Assembly: GCF_000317045.1 (NCBI RefSeq)
Contig: NC_019703.1
Coordinates: 1,848,501 to 1,912,500 of the forward strand
Length of the DNA stretch: 64,000 bases
Source: Geitlerinema sp. PCC 7407
GTDB lineage: Bacteria; Cyanobacteriota; Cyanobacteriia; PCC-7407
Direction: 5' to 3'
Shown here in pieces: positions 17,325 to 26,835 of the stretch. A program made the translations under genes and the position numbers. Every line of letters starts with the position of its first letter. Position 1 is the first letter of the stretch. A model generated the notes under the pieces. That model did not search any database, was not told the origin of the DNA, and saw nothing but the letters and a program-made list of their open reading frames with translations.

Positions 17325-18550
17325 CTTCTGGTGGCAGCCTGACTCGGGGCGATCGCCTTTGGCTGGATGCCCTCCTCGGCCAGGAGGCGAGCCAGCTTGT
17401 CGCGAAACTGCCCAAAGGCATAGCGCTCCATCACCGCCTGGCGCAGCGCCTCCGGCTGATAGAGCAGCGGATTGGGATAGGTGCCTTGGAGAAGCTGCCG
17501 CAAGCTCGCCTGGAGCTCGCTTAGGTTGTCGGGGTCGATGAGACAGCCCAGAGCACCCCGCTCTAGGGGGTCTACGGCCCCGTCCTGATTGCCCGCGAGG
17601 GTTGGCTTGCCGCAGGCCAGCGCCTCCAAGTACACAATGCCAAAGCCCTCCCCCTTGCTGGGCATGGCGAAGACATCGCACAGCCGGTAGTGGTCGGCCA
17701 GCTCTTCGTCAGCAATGAATCCCGCCAGCGTGACCTGCTCTGCAATGCCGAGTTCGGTGATCAGGGCCTCGATGCGCGGGCGATCGTCTCCCTTGCCCCC
17801 CAGGATGTAGCGAATGGTCGGAAAGTCGCGGCGCAGCGCCACCAGCGATCGCAGGATTTGCTCATAACCCTTGTAGGTGGCAGATTTTCCTAGACGCGTG
17901 ATGGTCAAGATCACCGGCTGGTCGGGCTGTAGGCCGTAGCGCTGCAACAAATAATCTGGCTTCGGACCGAGCTGAAACTGCTCCGGATCAAAAGTATTGG
18001 GCAACACGCCGACCTGGCCTGGGTCGAGGGGCTGCTCTCGCAGCAGGCGATCGCGCGTGTAGTGGCTCACCGCGATCACTCGATTGGCTCGCCGCAGCGC
18101 CCGACCCATGGCCGACGGCGGCAAATTCCACACCTCCAGGCCATGGCCCACCACCCAGTAGGGCGTACCCGTCCAGCGATTGAGCCAGTCCCCGGCGACC
18201 CCGTAGCCCACCTGGGTCGAGATCACCAAACTCGGCGGCCGCTGGATCCCGAGGCGCAGCACCTGACCCGTCATGAGCATACTTTGGGCCAGCCGTGGCC
18301 ATCGGCCAAAACAGTGAAACCGCAGGCGATCGCCCTTAAACCAAGGCTGAATGTCCTCGGGTCGGTCATACTTAAGCAAAATATCGAAAGTCGCTTGGGG
18401 AAACAGCTCCAGAAGCGCCTCTAGCAAAAAGCGAGAATAAACCTGGACCCCGCCCTTAAACCCAAAAAGATTGGGCATCAGCAGCATAAACCGGAGGTCG
18501 GAAGAAGCCTGAAAACGCGGCCGAACCAGCCCTGGATTAGCAAGTTTCAT
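17321..18550 (-). CDS. Glycosyltransferase family 4
   Basis: A GT-B-fold glycosyltransferase of 409 residues (start MKLANPG at 18550; a start at 18562 is also possible). The N-terminal domain begins LMLLMPNLFGFKGGVQVYSR and includes VVGHGLEVWNLP. The C-terminal GT4 domain carries LTITRLGKSATYKGYEQ, ILGGKGDDRPRIEAL and the donor-binding EX7E motif in MPSKGEGFGIVYLEALACGKP. It likely transfers a sugar from a nucleotide donor to an envelope or extracellular polysaccharide. No neighbouring polysaccharide genes help to define the acceptor. Confidence 0.93.
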   Translation of the reverse strand: MKLANPGLVRPRFQASSDLRFMLLMPNLFGFKGGVQVYSRFLLEALLELFPQATFDILLKYDRPEDIQPWFKGDRLRFHCFGRWPRLAQSMLMTGQVLRLGIQRPPSLVISTQVGYGVAGDWLNRWTGTPYWVVGHGLEVWNLPPSAMGRALRRANRVIAVSHYTRDRLLREQPLDPGQVGVLPNTFDPEQFQLGPKPDYLLQRYGLQPDQPVILTITRLGKSATYKGYEQILRSLVALRRDFPTIRYILGGKGDDRPRIEALITELGIAEQVTLAGFIADEELADHYRLCDVFAMPSKGEGFGIVYLEALACGKPTLAGNQDGAVDPLERGALGCLIDPDNLSELQASLRQLLQGTYPNPLLYQPEALRQAVMERYAFGQFRDKLARLLAEEGIQPKAIAPSQAATRS

Positions 18551-18981
18551 ATAGAAAATCAAAACTGCGGAGCAATGAGCCTCTCAAGTGCACCTCTGAG
18601 CTCCAAACCTGAGCGAGCCATGGATGAATAAAGGACTCTCAGGCGCGATCGTGTTTCTATAGAACCCTTTTTGCCCCTACAACTAACGATTTGCTTGCCA
18701 ATTCGCCCTAATGACCCATAGTTTATGGCTGATTGCTCCTTAGGGCTTGCCCAGATCGAGCCGCCCCCCGCAGGCTTTTCTCTTGCAGATCCATGCGTTT
18801 TGTGGCCAAAATTGCCACCAAAAGGACGGTCAAGGGTATTGTGCTTTATTAGAGAAACCAGCAATCTTTCTCTTAGCAGGGAGAAAGTGGTGACAGCGAC
18901 TTCCCGGGCGATCCCCGGCTCTACGCGAGGTCCTGGGAACTCGATACCCCACATAAGAACGGAAATTTATAGAGAAGCCTT
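18551..18981. other. Intergenic region between GT4 and cobH
   Basis: About 430 bases between divergent genes. Open frames on both strands here have no recognisable protein likeness and overlap each other, so I treat them as chance. A partly self-complementary segment at about 18899-18940 (TTCCCGGG paired with CCTGGGAA) precedes cobH. I looked for a cobalamin riboswitch and did not find its conserved box. Confidence 0.4.
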
Positions 18982-19611
18982 ATGGAATGGCACATTACAG
19001 ACGCCCAAAGCCTGGGAATTATCGATCGCGAGATTGGTGAGCACACATTTTCCCCGGCTGAATATGAAATCGTCCGCCGCGTCATCTACGCAACGGCAGA
19101 CTTTGAGTACAAGTCGCTGATTCGCTTTTCGGAGCAGGCTCTCCAGTCTGGGGCGGCTGCCTTGGCGGCCCGCACGACCATCGTGGTCGATGTACCGATG
19201 GTGCAGGTCGGCATCACGCCGATTATTCAGCAGACCTTTGCCAATCCCGTGTATTGCAGTATGGACGCCTTGACGCGGCCCCAGCGCGAGAAGACGCGGG
19301 CTGCCTGGGGCATCGAAACCCTCGCGCGGCGATATCCGGAGGGCATCTTTGTGATTGGTCAGGCTCAGACGGCGCTGACGGCCTTAGTGAACCTGATCGA
19401 GGCTGAGGAGATCCGCCCTGCCCTGGTCGTGGGGACGCCTGCGGGCTTTTTGGATGTGGATGTGGCGAAGGGCCGCTTGCAGGATTCTTTGGTGCCCCAC
19501 ATCCGGATCGATGGCCGCAAGGGCAGCGCTGTGGTGGCAGCGGCCATTGTCACGGGACTGGTGGACCTGGCGTGGCAGGCCTACGGCCAGGAAAACACGA
19601 ATGTGGGCTAG
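18982..19611 (+). CDS. cobH: Precorrin-8X methylmutase
   Basis: CobH/CbiC moves a methyl group from C-11 to C-12 of precorrin-8X or its cobalt form, giving hydrogenobyrinate or cobyrinate in cobalamin synthesis. The 209-residue product shows the typical beginning of the domain (SFAII/IDRE-like IIDREIG, VRRVIYATADFEY), the VDVPMVQVGI strand, the catalytic-domain stretch AIGNAPTAL replaced here by VIGQAQTALTALVNLIE, and the GTPAGFLDV and RKGSAVVAAAIV motifs. It is a single gene here, with no other cob genes nearby, as is common in cyanobacteria. Confidence 0.94.
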   Translation: MEWHITDAQSLGIIDREIGEHTFSPAEYEIVRRVIYATADFEYKSLIRFSEQALQSGAAALAARTTIVVDVPMVQVGITPIIQQTFANPVYCSMDALTRPQREKTRAAWGIETLARRYPEGIFVIGQAQTALTALVNLIEAEEIRPALVVGTPAGFLDVDVAKGRLQDSLVPHIRIDGRKGSAVVAAAIVTGLVDLAWQAYGQENTNVG

Positions 19612-19645
19612 TCCCAGAGCGCACCAGAGCGCCAATGAATCATGG

Positions 19646-20374
19646 CTACAGGGGGCGCGATCGCCGTCCTGACGAGCGGCGAGGAGCCGAGCGGCGAGGG
19701 CGTTCCCGGGGTGGCTCTTCGTCTGGCTCTGCTTCGCGATAGATTTGGCGGCTCACTTCTACAAAGAGCCCCCGCTGTACATAGGGGTAGTCGCTCACCC
19801 AGACGTCGCGATCGGGTAGGTAGGCGTCAGAAAGGTTTGTGATCGTGCTCAAGTCTGGCCGGTTAGACAAGACCAATAATTCTACGACTTGGCCCCGGCG
19901 AATAGCTTTGTGATCGCGCTTGAGGGGGACCTGGATCCGCGTTTCGAAGCCGCTTTCATCGCCGACCTCCAGATTGATCCGCCGTTCGCGGTTTTCAACG
20001 ATGACCAGCTCGCCTTTTTTGTTGACGGTTTCTTCGGTGCCGACCAGTTCTTCGCTGACGAAGACATCCAGGACTCGGCCCTGCCAGAAGCCGCTGTAGG
20101 GGTATTTGCGAAACTCCCAGTTGCGGCGGCTGGCCCAGAAAATCGGTCCCCACAGCCAATAAAACCCGCAGAAAACTCCTCCTGTGAACATCAGCAGTTC
20201 GGCGTTTTCGCCAATGACCAGGCGGATCATGCCGACGACCACCACACTAATGATGGAGATCAAAACGCGCCGCAAAATGTCGGCGAGGCTGCCCCAAAAG
20301 TAGCGATATTGGCTGGCGGATGCCACGAGGGGGACGAGATCTTCAAATTTTTTGCGGGTTAGGGGAATGAGCAT
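19646..20374 (-). CDS. Conserved cyanobacterial membrane protein
   Basis: A 242-residue protein (start MLIPLTRKKFEDL) with two adjacent hydrophobic segments, RRVLISIISVVVVGMIRLVI and a following LLMFTGGVFCGFYWLWGPIF. A soluble domain of about 130 residues follows, rich in beta strands, and the tail ends in a basic Arg/Ser/Pro stretch (RPRRSAPRRSSGRR). Similar cyanobacterial proteins are sometimes labelled phosphate ABC transporter permease, but nothing in the sequence supports transport. Function unknown. Alternative starts are at 20425 and 20443. Confidence 0.75.
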   Translation of the reverse strand: MLIPLTRKKFEDLVPLVASASQYRYFWGSLADILRRVLISIISVVVVGMIRLVIGENAELLMFTGGVFCGFYWLWGPIFWASRRNWEFRKYPYSGFWQGRVLDVFVSEELVGTEETVNKKGELVIVENRERRINLEVGDESGFETRIQVPLKRDHKAIRRGQVVELLVLSNRPDLSTITNLSDAYLPDRDVWVSDYPYVQRGLFVEVSRQIYREAEPDEEPPRERPRRSAPRRSSGRRSRPL

Positions 20375-20552
20375 GGGAGTACACTGCGCAAGGGTGCCCT
20401 GGGAGGGAGCTACGTTGGTTTCCATCCGGTACGAGCCTAGCATTTGCGCGGGGGTCTCAGGTGGGCAATCGCCTACTCCTGAGGCGAATTCGCTAGGCTA
20501 GAAAAACCAAACAGATGGAACATTCACTCGGATTCTAGGGGCTTGGTGAGAC

Positions 20553-21386
20553 ATGGCAACGGTGCAAGACAAACTCAAGCAGGTCAAGGCCTTGTTTCGG
20601 GAGATGGATCAGGCCTTGATTGCCTACTCGGGCGGCATCGATAGCACGCTCGTGGCAAAAATTGCGGTGGATGTGTTGGGCGATCGCGCCCTAGCGGTGA
20701 CGGCTGAGTCGCCGTCGCTGCTGCCGGAGGATCTCGAAGACGCTCGCGTCCAGGCGGCGGAAATGGGCATCCGCCATGAGGTGGTGCAAACCCACGAAAT
20801 CGACAACCCCAACTACAGCGCCAATCCGGTCAATCGCTGCTATTTCTGCAAAAGCGAGCTCCACGATACGCTCCGGCCCCTGGCGCTGGAGCGCGGCTAT
20901 CCCTACGTCCTGGACGGGGTGAATGGGGATGATCTGCGGGACTATCGCCCCGGCATCCAGGCGGCCAAAGAGCGCGGTGTGCGATCGCCCCTGGCTGAGG
21001 TTGGCATTTCCAAGGCCGAAGTGCGCGAGATGGCCAAGCTGCTGGGCCTGCCCTGGTGGGACAAGCCCGCCCAGCCCTGTCTGTCCTCGCGCTTTCCCTA
21101 CGGCGAGGAAATCACCGTGGCCAAGCTCCAGCGGGTGGGCCGGGCCGAGCGCTACCTGCGCACCCTAGGCCTGAAAAATCTGCGGGTCCGCTCCGAGCAG
21201 GAAACCGCCCGCATTGAGCTGCTGCCGGAGCAGATCCAGGAATTTGTGATGACGACGGATTTGCCGGCCTTGGTGGCGACTTTCCAGAGCTACGGCTACC
21301 GCTACGTCACCCTCGATCTGGAAGGCTATCGCAGCGGCAAGCTCAACGAGGTCCTATCGCTGGGACAGCCAGCGCTGACGCCCTAG
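20553..21386 (+). CDS. larE: Sulfur transferase LarE
   Basis: LarE is a PP-loop ATPase that adenylates and then thiolates the pyridinium carboxylate precursor of the nickel-pincer nucleotide cofactor of lactate racemase. The 277-residue product has the PP-loop SGGIDST at 26-32 and three cysteines at the expected places: C96 and C99 in CYFC, and C176 in QPCLSSRF. Forms with C176 alone sacrifice its sulfur; forms with three cysteines are proposed to act catalytically or through an iron-sulfur cluster. No larA, larB or larC gene lies nearby. The stop shares CTAG with the next, convergent gene. Confidence 0.93.
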   Translation: MATVQDKLKQVKALFREMDQALIAYSGGIDSTLVAKIAVDVLGDRALAVTAESPSLLPEDLEDARVQAAEMGIRHEVVQTHEIDNPNYSANPVNRCYFCKSELHDTLRPLALERGYPYVLDGVNGDDLRDYRPGIQAAKERGVRSPLAEVGISKAEVREMAKLLGLPWWDKPAQPCLSSRFPYGEEITVAKLQRVGRAERYLRTLGLKNLRVRSEQETARIELLPEQIQEFVMTTDLPALVATFQSYGYRYVTLDLEGYRSGKLNEVLSLGQPALTP

Positions 21387-22276
21387 GGCAGGTTGCGGAC
21401 TGGCTCCAGAATGTAGTAGTAGCCCTGGTAAATTGTCTGGAAGCCAGCCGCGTAGAAGATTTGCGCGTTGATGCTGCGGTTTTCGCTAGAGACGGGCAGC
21501 AGGGGCGGGCTGCTGTAGAGCAGTCCTTCGGGGGCGATCGCCCGCCGCAACACCCGCAAAAACTGAGTGATTTGCTCGGGTGTGCTGTAGTGAAACAAGA
21601 AATCGGGCCGGCTGAAGAGATTGAAGCAGGTCAGCACATCAAAAGACTCAGGATTGCTGCTGAGCCAGGCTTCGAGCTGCTGAAAACCGATGGCCACGTG
21701 GCGATAGGACACGGAGTATTCGTACTCGGCCTTGCTGTTTTCTCGGGGCTCAATCCCGGTGACCTTCGCCCCCAAAATCTGCATTACTTCTGGCGTGACC
21801 GGCGGGCGATCGCCATAAAATCGCTCAATCAGATCGCTTGAATCTACCTTGGTTTCGCTGTAGGACGACAGCGCGCCGCAGCCCACCATCAGGGCCCGAT
21901 ACCCATAAAACGGGCTCGTGTTCATCACGTCGAAGGTTTCACAAAGCGTTCCGGCTAGCAGCAGCAATTCAGGTCGAACAATGTGTTGCTTAATATTGAC
22001 TTTGAAGCCGCGAAACAAATCATTGCTGCGCAAAAGATTGAGCACAATTTGTTTGCTGAGGCTATTAATGTTTTTGAGCTTTGAACTCTTCTCTAAAACA
22101 TCGGCTGTGATGTCTTGTCGATTGAGCTTTGCATCAACGAGGGTCTGAATTAAAGCCTCAACTTTCCCAGCTTCGCGAGCGACAATTTCTATCGAAGGTA
22201 GGATGCGACGCTGGCCAAAAGAGCGACCAGCTGAGGAAGCAGGATTGCCGATACTGGGGTGTTGTTGGAGCGCCAT
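21383..22276 (-). CDS. Putative SAM-dependent methyltransferase-like protein
   Basis: A 297-residue protein with an N-terminal helical domain of about 125 residues and a C-terminal Rossmann-like half. The glycine loop RALMVGCGALSSYS looks like methyltransferase motif I, and GAKVTGIEPRENS resembles the acidic strand that binds the ribose of SAM. Later FDVLTCFNLFSRP is a typical motif IV position. No substrate-defining motif is recognised, so the call is from fold-like pattern only. Convergent with larE, with shared CTAG stop. Confidence 0.6.
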   Translation of the reverse strand: MALQQHPSIGNPASSAGRSFGQRRILPSIEIVAREAGKVEALIQTLVDAKLNRQDITADVLEKSSKLKNINSLSKQIVLNLLRSNDLFRGFKVNIKQHIVRPELLLLAGTLCETFDVMNTSPFYGYRALMVGCGALSSYSETKVDSSDLIERFYGDRPPVTPEVMQILGAKVTGIEPRENSKAEYEYSVSYRHVAIGFQQLEAWLSSNPESFDVLTCFNLFSRPDFLFHYSTPEQITQFLRVLRRAIAPEGLLYSSPPLLPVSSENRSINAQIFYAAGFQTIYQGYYYILEPVRNLP

Positions 22277-22778
22277 GATTCCAGTTCAACCATTGTGCAG
22301 GAGCGATCGCCCCTCCGTTGATTGTGAATGAAGCATCCCTGATTGAAAATCACTATTTGTAAATATTAGCAAATGTGAAAGTCCTAGATTGCCTTGAGAA
22401 GCTTTTCTGTCGCTAGATGGATTTTGAAGTAGAGATTGAATCATTTATTAAGATTGAAAAATTAATCTAAATCAGAAAAATCGACCTCAAAAAACAATAA
22501 AGCTACGAAATTAAACAGGTGTAAAATTACACATAAAACTCCTAGGTTCTTATGTCTAAATAGGACTGAGTAAATCTCTGTATTTTGGCGATGAATGCCC
22601 GAAAAAAGCTTTTAAGGGCGATCGCCTTTTATCCTTTCCGGACACAATTGCTCCGTACAAAGCTGTTGCTTTGAGCTATATCGATCACCTCCTGAGTTTC
22701 TCCGCTGTGCCACCAGGGTGAACGTGTCATAATAATTCGTCCATCGTTGTGTAGAGCCCTCCTGTGCAATCGTTCTCG
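22277..22778. other. AT-rich intergenic region
   Basis: About 500 bases between divergent genes, AT-rich from 22320 to 22600 with two HIP1 sites at its edges. No gene, tRNA or terminator hairpin is evident. It likely holds promoters for both neighbours. Confidence 0.4.
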
Positions 22779-23804
22779 ATGCCATCGCTAGCCACCTTCC
22801 CTGACGAACTGTCTCTGGACTTTCGGCTGCCGGATCCAGAGGACCAGCAGATTTCTGATCATGATTTTCAGCAGCAAATTGAGGCGGCCTGGCTCGTGTG
22901 CGATCGCTTCGACCTCCAGACCGACATCTGGCGGGGGCGGATCCTGCGGGTGGTGCGCGATCGCGAAAAGCAGCGCGGCGACGGGCGAGGGTTTGGTTTC
23001 CTCAACTGGCTCAAGGACCGAGAAATCAGCAAAAGTCAGGCCTACGCCCTGATCGAACTGGCCAACAGCGCTGATACTCTGCTGGAAAATGGCTACCTAG
23101 AAGAATCGGACGTCAACCGTTTTAGTAAGCGGGCCTTCGTGGAAACCGCTCAGGCCCCCGCAGAGGTCCAGCAGATGGTCTCCGACGCCGCCAAGCGGGG
23201 CGATCGCATCACCCGGCGAGAAGTCCGCCAGCTCTCCGACGAGTGGACCGCCATGACCTCCGACCTGCTGCCCGAAGAAGTCCGCGAAAAAGCCGCAGAG
23301 CACACCCTGCCCGTGCGCTACCTGGCCCCCTTGGTCAAAGAGCTCGAAAAACTGCCCGAATCCCACCAAAAGCCTCTACAGCAAGAAATTGCCGAAGATC
23401 CCAGCGTTGACACCCTCAAGCAGGTGACCTCTGAGGCCCGCTATCTGTCGCGCTACCTCGAATCTGCCACCCAGGTGCGCGCCCTCAACCATGAATCCCT
23501 CAACCTCGAGCTGGCCCTCGAAGAGGCCCTGCGCCTCGGCAGCCTAAGCACCGTCGCTGACTTGGTCAATCAGGCCGCCCAGCTGGAGCAGGCCGTCGCC
23601 AAGCTCTACACCACCTGGAAGCGCGTCGGCAATCTGGCGGAGCGGCTGTATGTCGACAGCGGCGCTAGCACGCCTCACCTGCGATCGCTCTTGGCCCACC
23701 TCAACAGCCTCTCCGGTGACACCATCGAGCTGGCCATCGGCGACGCGGTCTCTCGCACCGTGCGGCTGCGCGTCCTCTCCGACGAAGAAGAGCCTAGTTT
23801 TTGA
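22779..23804 (+). CDS. Conserved cyanobacterial protein with HTH-like segment
   Basis: A soluble, mostly helical protein of 341 residues (ATG at 22779; a GTG start at 22764 adds five residues). Around residues 75-95 the segment LKDREISKSQAYALIELA looks like a helix-turn-helix, and RITRREVRQLSDEW follows. Long charged helices make up the rest. I associate this sequence pattern with a family widely kept in cyanobacteria but without known function; DNA binding is an inference. It converges with the sugar permease gene and overlaps it by 11 bases. Confidence 0.7.
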   Translation: MPSLATFPDELSLDFRLPDPEDQQISDHDFQQQIEAAWLVCDRFDLQTDIWRGRILRVVRDREKQRGDGRGFGFLNWLKDREISKSQAYALIELANSADTLLENGYLEESDVNRFSKRAFVETAQAPAEVQQMVSDAAKRGDRITRREVRQLSDEWTAMTSDLLPEEVREKAAEHTLPVRYLAPLVKELEKLPESHQKPLQQEIAEDPSVDTLKQVTSEARYLSRYLESATQVRALNHESLNLELALEEALRLGSLSTVADLVNQAAQLEQAVAKLYTTWKRVGNLAERLYVDSGASTPHLRSLLAHLNSLSGDTIELAIGDAVSRTVRLRVLSDEEEPSF

Positions 23805-24666
23805 TGCCTGTTGTGGCAATGCCCCGCAGAAACTGGCGCTGCCCCAGCAAAAATAGCCCAATCACCGGCAGCGAAGAAATCACCACCGCCGCCATGAGCA
23901 GCGGCCAATCGCTGGTGAACTGCTCCTGAAAATCCGCCAGCGCCAGCTGCACCGTCTTGAGCTCAGGCCGCGTAGTGAAAACCAGCGGCTTGAACAGGTC
24001 GTTCCACTCGCCGATGAACGTAAACAAAAAGAGCGTGATCAGGGCAGGTCGGGCCAGGGGCAGCATGATGTGCCAGAGCGTTTGCAGCCGGTTCGCGCCG
24101 TCGAGGGCTGCCGCCTCCTCCAGCTCCACAGGGATGCTCTGGAAATACTGCCGCATCAGAAAAATGCCAAAACCATTGGCCGCCGTGGGCAAAATCAGCG
24201 CCCAGTAGGTGTTGATCAGGTGGCCCCACTTGAGCACCAGAAACAGGGGCACGACCAGCAGCTGAAACGGAATCACCAGAGTCGCCAAGATCAGCATCAG
24301 GAGCGATCGCCGCCCGCGAAAAGGCAGCCGCGCCAGGGCATACCCCGCCAGAGCCGACGTCAAAATTTGCAGCGCCGTCACCCCCAGGGCTACCAGGGTA
24401 GAGTTGAAAAACGCCAAAACGAACTGCCCGCGCTGCCAGGCCGTTTGGTAGTTCTCCAGGGTCCAAAAGTCCGGCGTCAAAATCTCGCCGAGCGGCGTAC
24501 CCGGCGGAGCCAGGGACGCGAGGACAACTACTCCTAGCGGCAGCAGCACTGCCACTGCTCCCAGTCCAAGTCCCAGGGCGGTCCAGATCCCGTGGCCCTG
24601 CTCTCGGGGGGCCGACGCAGGAGACGGCAGGGGGAGCGATCGCACCTTAGACGCTGAATGAGTCAT
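23794..24666 (-). CDS. Carbohydrate ABC transporter permease (MalG type)
   Basis: A 290-residue inner-membrane permease with about six transmembrane segments. The cytoplasmic coupling loop EEAAALDGANRLQTLWHIMLP is the EAA motif contacted by the ATPase, and the N-terminal periplasmic part has LENYQTAWQ, usual in sugar-transport permeases of the MalG/UgpE group. The matching MalF-type permease, binding protein and ATPase are not beside it, so it is an orphan in this window and must use partners encoded elsewhere. The sugar cannot be predicted. Confidence 0.9.
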   Translation of the reverse strand: MTHSASKVRSLPLPSPASAPREQGHGIWTALGLGLGAVAVLLPLGVVVLASLAPPGTPLGEILTPDFWTLENYQTAWQRGQFVLAFFNSTLVALGVTALQILTSALAGYALARLPFRGRRSLLMLILATLVIPFQLLVVPLFLVLKWGHLINTYWALILPTAANGFGIFLMRQYFQSIPVELEEAAALDGANRLQTLWHIMLPLARPALITLFLFTFIGEWNDLFKPLVFTTRPELKTVQLALADFQEQFTSDWPLLMAAVVISSLPVIGLFLLGQRQFLRGIATTGIKN

Positions 24667-24891
24667 CGAAAAAACCTGGGCAGACTAAGCTACCGTGGAG
24701 AAGGGCAACGAGCAGAGCGTATATCCGAGCAGAATATGCCGATCCTCGGCAAATACCATGCTTCAGTAGAATAGGTTTGATTGTAAATTGTTAAGATAAT
24801 CTCGACCACATCTGCCCTTTTTGTCTCAGAGTTCGAAGTCGATCTCAGATCGGCGATCGGCGCATCCGTAAATTCAGGAGATAAACGACCT

Positions 24892-25587
24892 ATGCCGCAG
24901 CTTGAGGCCAGCTTGGAGCTTGACTTCCACAGCGAAACCTATAAGGACGCCTACAGCCGCATCAACGCCATTGTCATTGAAGGCGAGCAGGAAGCTTACG
25001 AGAACTACCTGAAGCTCGCCGAGCTGCTGCCAGACAACCAGGACGAACTCGTTCGGCTCTCCAAGATGGAAAGCCGCCACAAAAAAGGGTTCCAGGCCTG
25101 TGGTCGCAATCTAGAAGTTACGCCGGATATGGACTTTGCCAAGGCCTTCTTCGCAGATCTGCACCGAAACTTCCAAGAAGCAGCCGCTCAAGGCAAAGTC
25201 GTGACCTGCCTCCTCATCCAGTCCCTCATCATCGAGTGCTTCGCGATCGCCGCCTACAACATCTACATCCCCGTTGCAGACGACTTTGCGCGCAAAGTCA
25301 CGGAAGGCGTCGTCAAAGACGAATACAGCCACCTCAACTTCGGGGAAGAATGGCTCAAAGCGAACTTTGAAGCCTCCAAGGCAGAACTCGAAGAAGCCAA
25401 CCGTCAAAACCTTCCCCTCGTCTGGCGCATGCTCAACCAAGTTGAGCAAGATGCCAAGACTTTGGCTATGGAAAAAGACGCCCTCGTCGAAGACTTCATG
25501 ATTCAGTACGGCGAAGCCCTCGACAATATCGGCTTCACCACCCGCGAAATCATGCGCATGTCTGCCTACGGCTTGGCAACGATTTAG
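24892..25587 (+). CDS. ado: Aldehyde deformylating oxygenase
   Basis: Cyanobacterial ADO converts fatty aldehydes to alkanes or alkenes one carbon shorter, using a di-iron centre, oxygen and reducing equivalents. The 231-residue all-helical ferritin-like protein has the iron-ligand motifs ESRH (in [10 protein letters not shown]) and EYSH (in [12 protein letters not shown]), with further glutamates in [11 protein letters not shown] and [11 protein letters not shown]. Length and order match the family. An AGGAG ribosome binding site precedes the ATG. It is followed by acyl-ACP reductase, its substrate supplier, after about 220 bases. Confidence 0.97.
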   Translation: MPQLEASLELDFHSETYKDAYSRINAIVIEGEQEAYENYLKLAELLPDNQDELVRLSKMESRHKKGFQACGRNLEVTPDMDFAKAFFADLHRNFQEAAAQGKVVTCLLIQSLIIECFAIAAYNIYIPVADDFARKVTEGVVKDEYSHLNFGEEWLKANFEASKAELEEANRQNLPLVWRMLNQVEQDAKTLAMEKDALVEDFMIQYGEALDNIGFTTREIMRMSAYGLATI

Positions 25588-25810
25588 GCCGCTTTATTGG
25601 CCGCTGGGCTTGTCGGGCCGTCAGATCTCCAAAACGCTATGACTGCCCCGGAACCAAAAATCTTTGCAGCCTCCGCATCGATTTTTGGGTCCTCCTTCTA
25701 CGTGTGCCGATCAGACGCCCCCAGCGCTGGTCGGTCTCTTTGTGTATCGGTTCACCCCTGCCGAACCCTCTTGTCTCATCCCTCCGTTTCCTGAACGCAT
25801 TTATCTGTCC

Positions 25811-26830
25811 ATGTTTGGTCTAATCGGTCATCTCACAAGTCTAGAGCACGCTCAGTCGGTGGCTGAGGAGCTCGGTTATCCCGAGTACGCAGAGCAAGGG
25901 CTCGATTTTTGGTGCAGTGCCCCTCCCCAGATCGTTGACACCATCAAGGTCACCAGCGTGACCGGGGAAACCATCGAAGGGCGCTATGTCGAGTCCTGCT
26001 TTTTGCCAGAGATGCTGGCGTCTCGGCGAATCAAGGCGGCGACCCGCAAAGTCATCAACGCCATGGCCCATGCCCAAAAGCACGGCATTAACATCACCGC
26101 TTTGGGGGGCTTTTCCTCCATTATTTTTGAAAACTTCAACTTGGCCCAGATTCGCCAGGTCCGGAATGTGAAGCTCGAGTTTGAGCGCTTCACCACGGGC
26201 AATACCCACACGGCCTACATCATCGCGCAGCAGGTGGAGCAGGCATCAGCCCGGCTCGGCATTGAGCTGTCGAAGGCGACGGTGGCTGTGTGCGGGGCGA
26301 CGGGAGACATTGGCAGTGCGGTGTGCCGCTGGCTGAATGCGCGAGCAGATGTGGCCGATATTATCTTGATTGCCCGCAACTCGGAGCGCTTACAGCTGCT
26401 CCAGGAGGAGCTAGGTCGAGGCAAGATCATGGGAGTTGAGGAAGCGCTGCTCCAAGCTGACATTATTGTTTGGGTGGCCAGCATGCAGAAGGGGATTGAA
26501 ATTGATCCCAATCAGCTCAAGCATCCCTGCCTGTTGATTGACGGCGGCTATCCCAAGAACTTGAGTACGCTGGTGCAGCACCCAGAGGTGTATGTTCTCA
26601 ATGGCGGTATTGTGGAGCACTCGTTAGACATTGACTGGCGAATCATGAAGCTGGTCAATATGGATGCTCCGTCGCGCCAGCTATTTGCCTGCTTTGCAGA
26701 GTCTATGCTGCTGGAGTTTGAGAAGTGGTATACCAACTTTTCTTGGGGGCGTAATCAAATTACGCTGGAGAAGATGGACCAGATTGGTCAAGCATCCGTC
26801 AAGCACGGCTTCCGTCCTTTACTTGCGTAG
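25811..26830 (+). CDS. aar: Long-chain acyl-ACP reductase
   Basis: AAR reduces fatty acyl-ACP with NADPH to fatty aldehyde, the substrate of ADO. The 339-residue product starts at [15 protein letters not shown], the usual family start; the open frame upstream lacks likeness. It has the Rossmann loop [15 protein letters not shown] and the [17 protein letters not shown] segment with the cysteine that forms the thioester in studied enzymes. accA begins only five bases after its stop, so aar and accA are probably co-transcribed. Confidence 0.96.
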   Translation: MFGLIGHLTSLEHAQSVAEELGYPEYAEQGLDFWCSAPPQIVDTIKVTSVTGETIEGRYVESCFLPEMLASRRIKAATRKVINAMAHAQKHGINITALGGFSSIIFENFNLAQIRQVRNVKLEFERFTTGNTHTAYIIAQQVEQASARLGIELSKATVAVCGATGDIGSAVCRWLNARADVADIILIARNSERLQLLQEELGRGKIMGVEEALLQADIIVWVASMQKGIEIDPNQLKHPCLLIDGGYPKNLSTLVQHPEVYVLNGGIVEHSLDIDWRIMKLVNMDAPSRQLFACFAESMLLEFEKWYTNFSWGRNQITLEKMDQIGQASVKHGFRPLLA

Positions 26831-26835
26831 CAACT

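Noticed and set aside
18559-18954. 131-codon frame in the GT4-cobH spacer
   Set aside because: It has no likeness to known proteins, is overlapped by an opposite-strand frame of the same size, and lacks a ribosome binding site.
18551-18981. Cobalamin riboswitch before cobH
   Set aside because: I looked for the conserved B12 box and related stems and found none; only a short imperfect hairpin is present.
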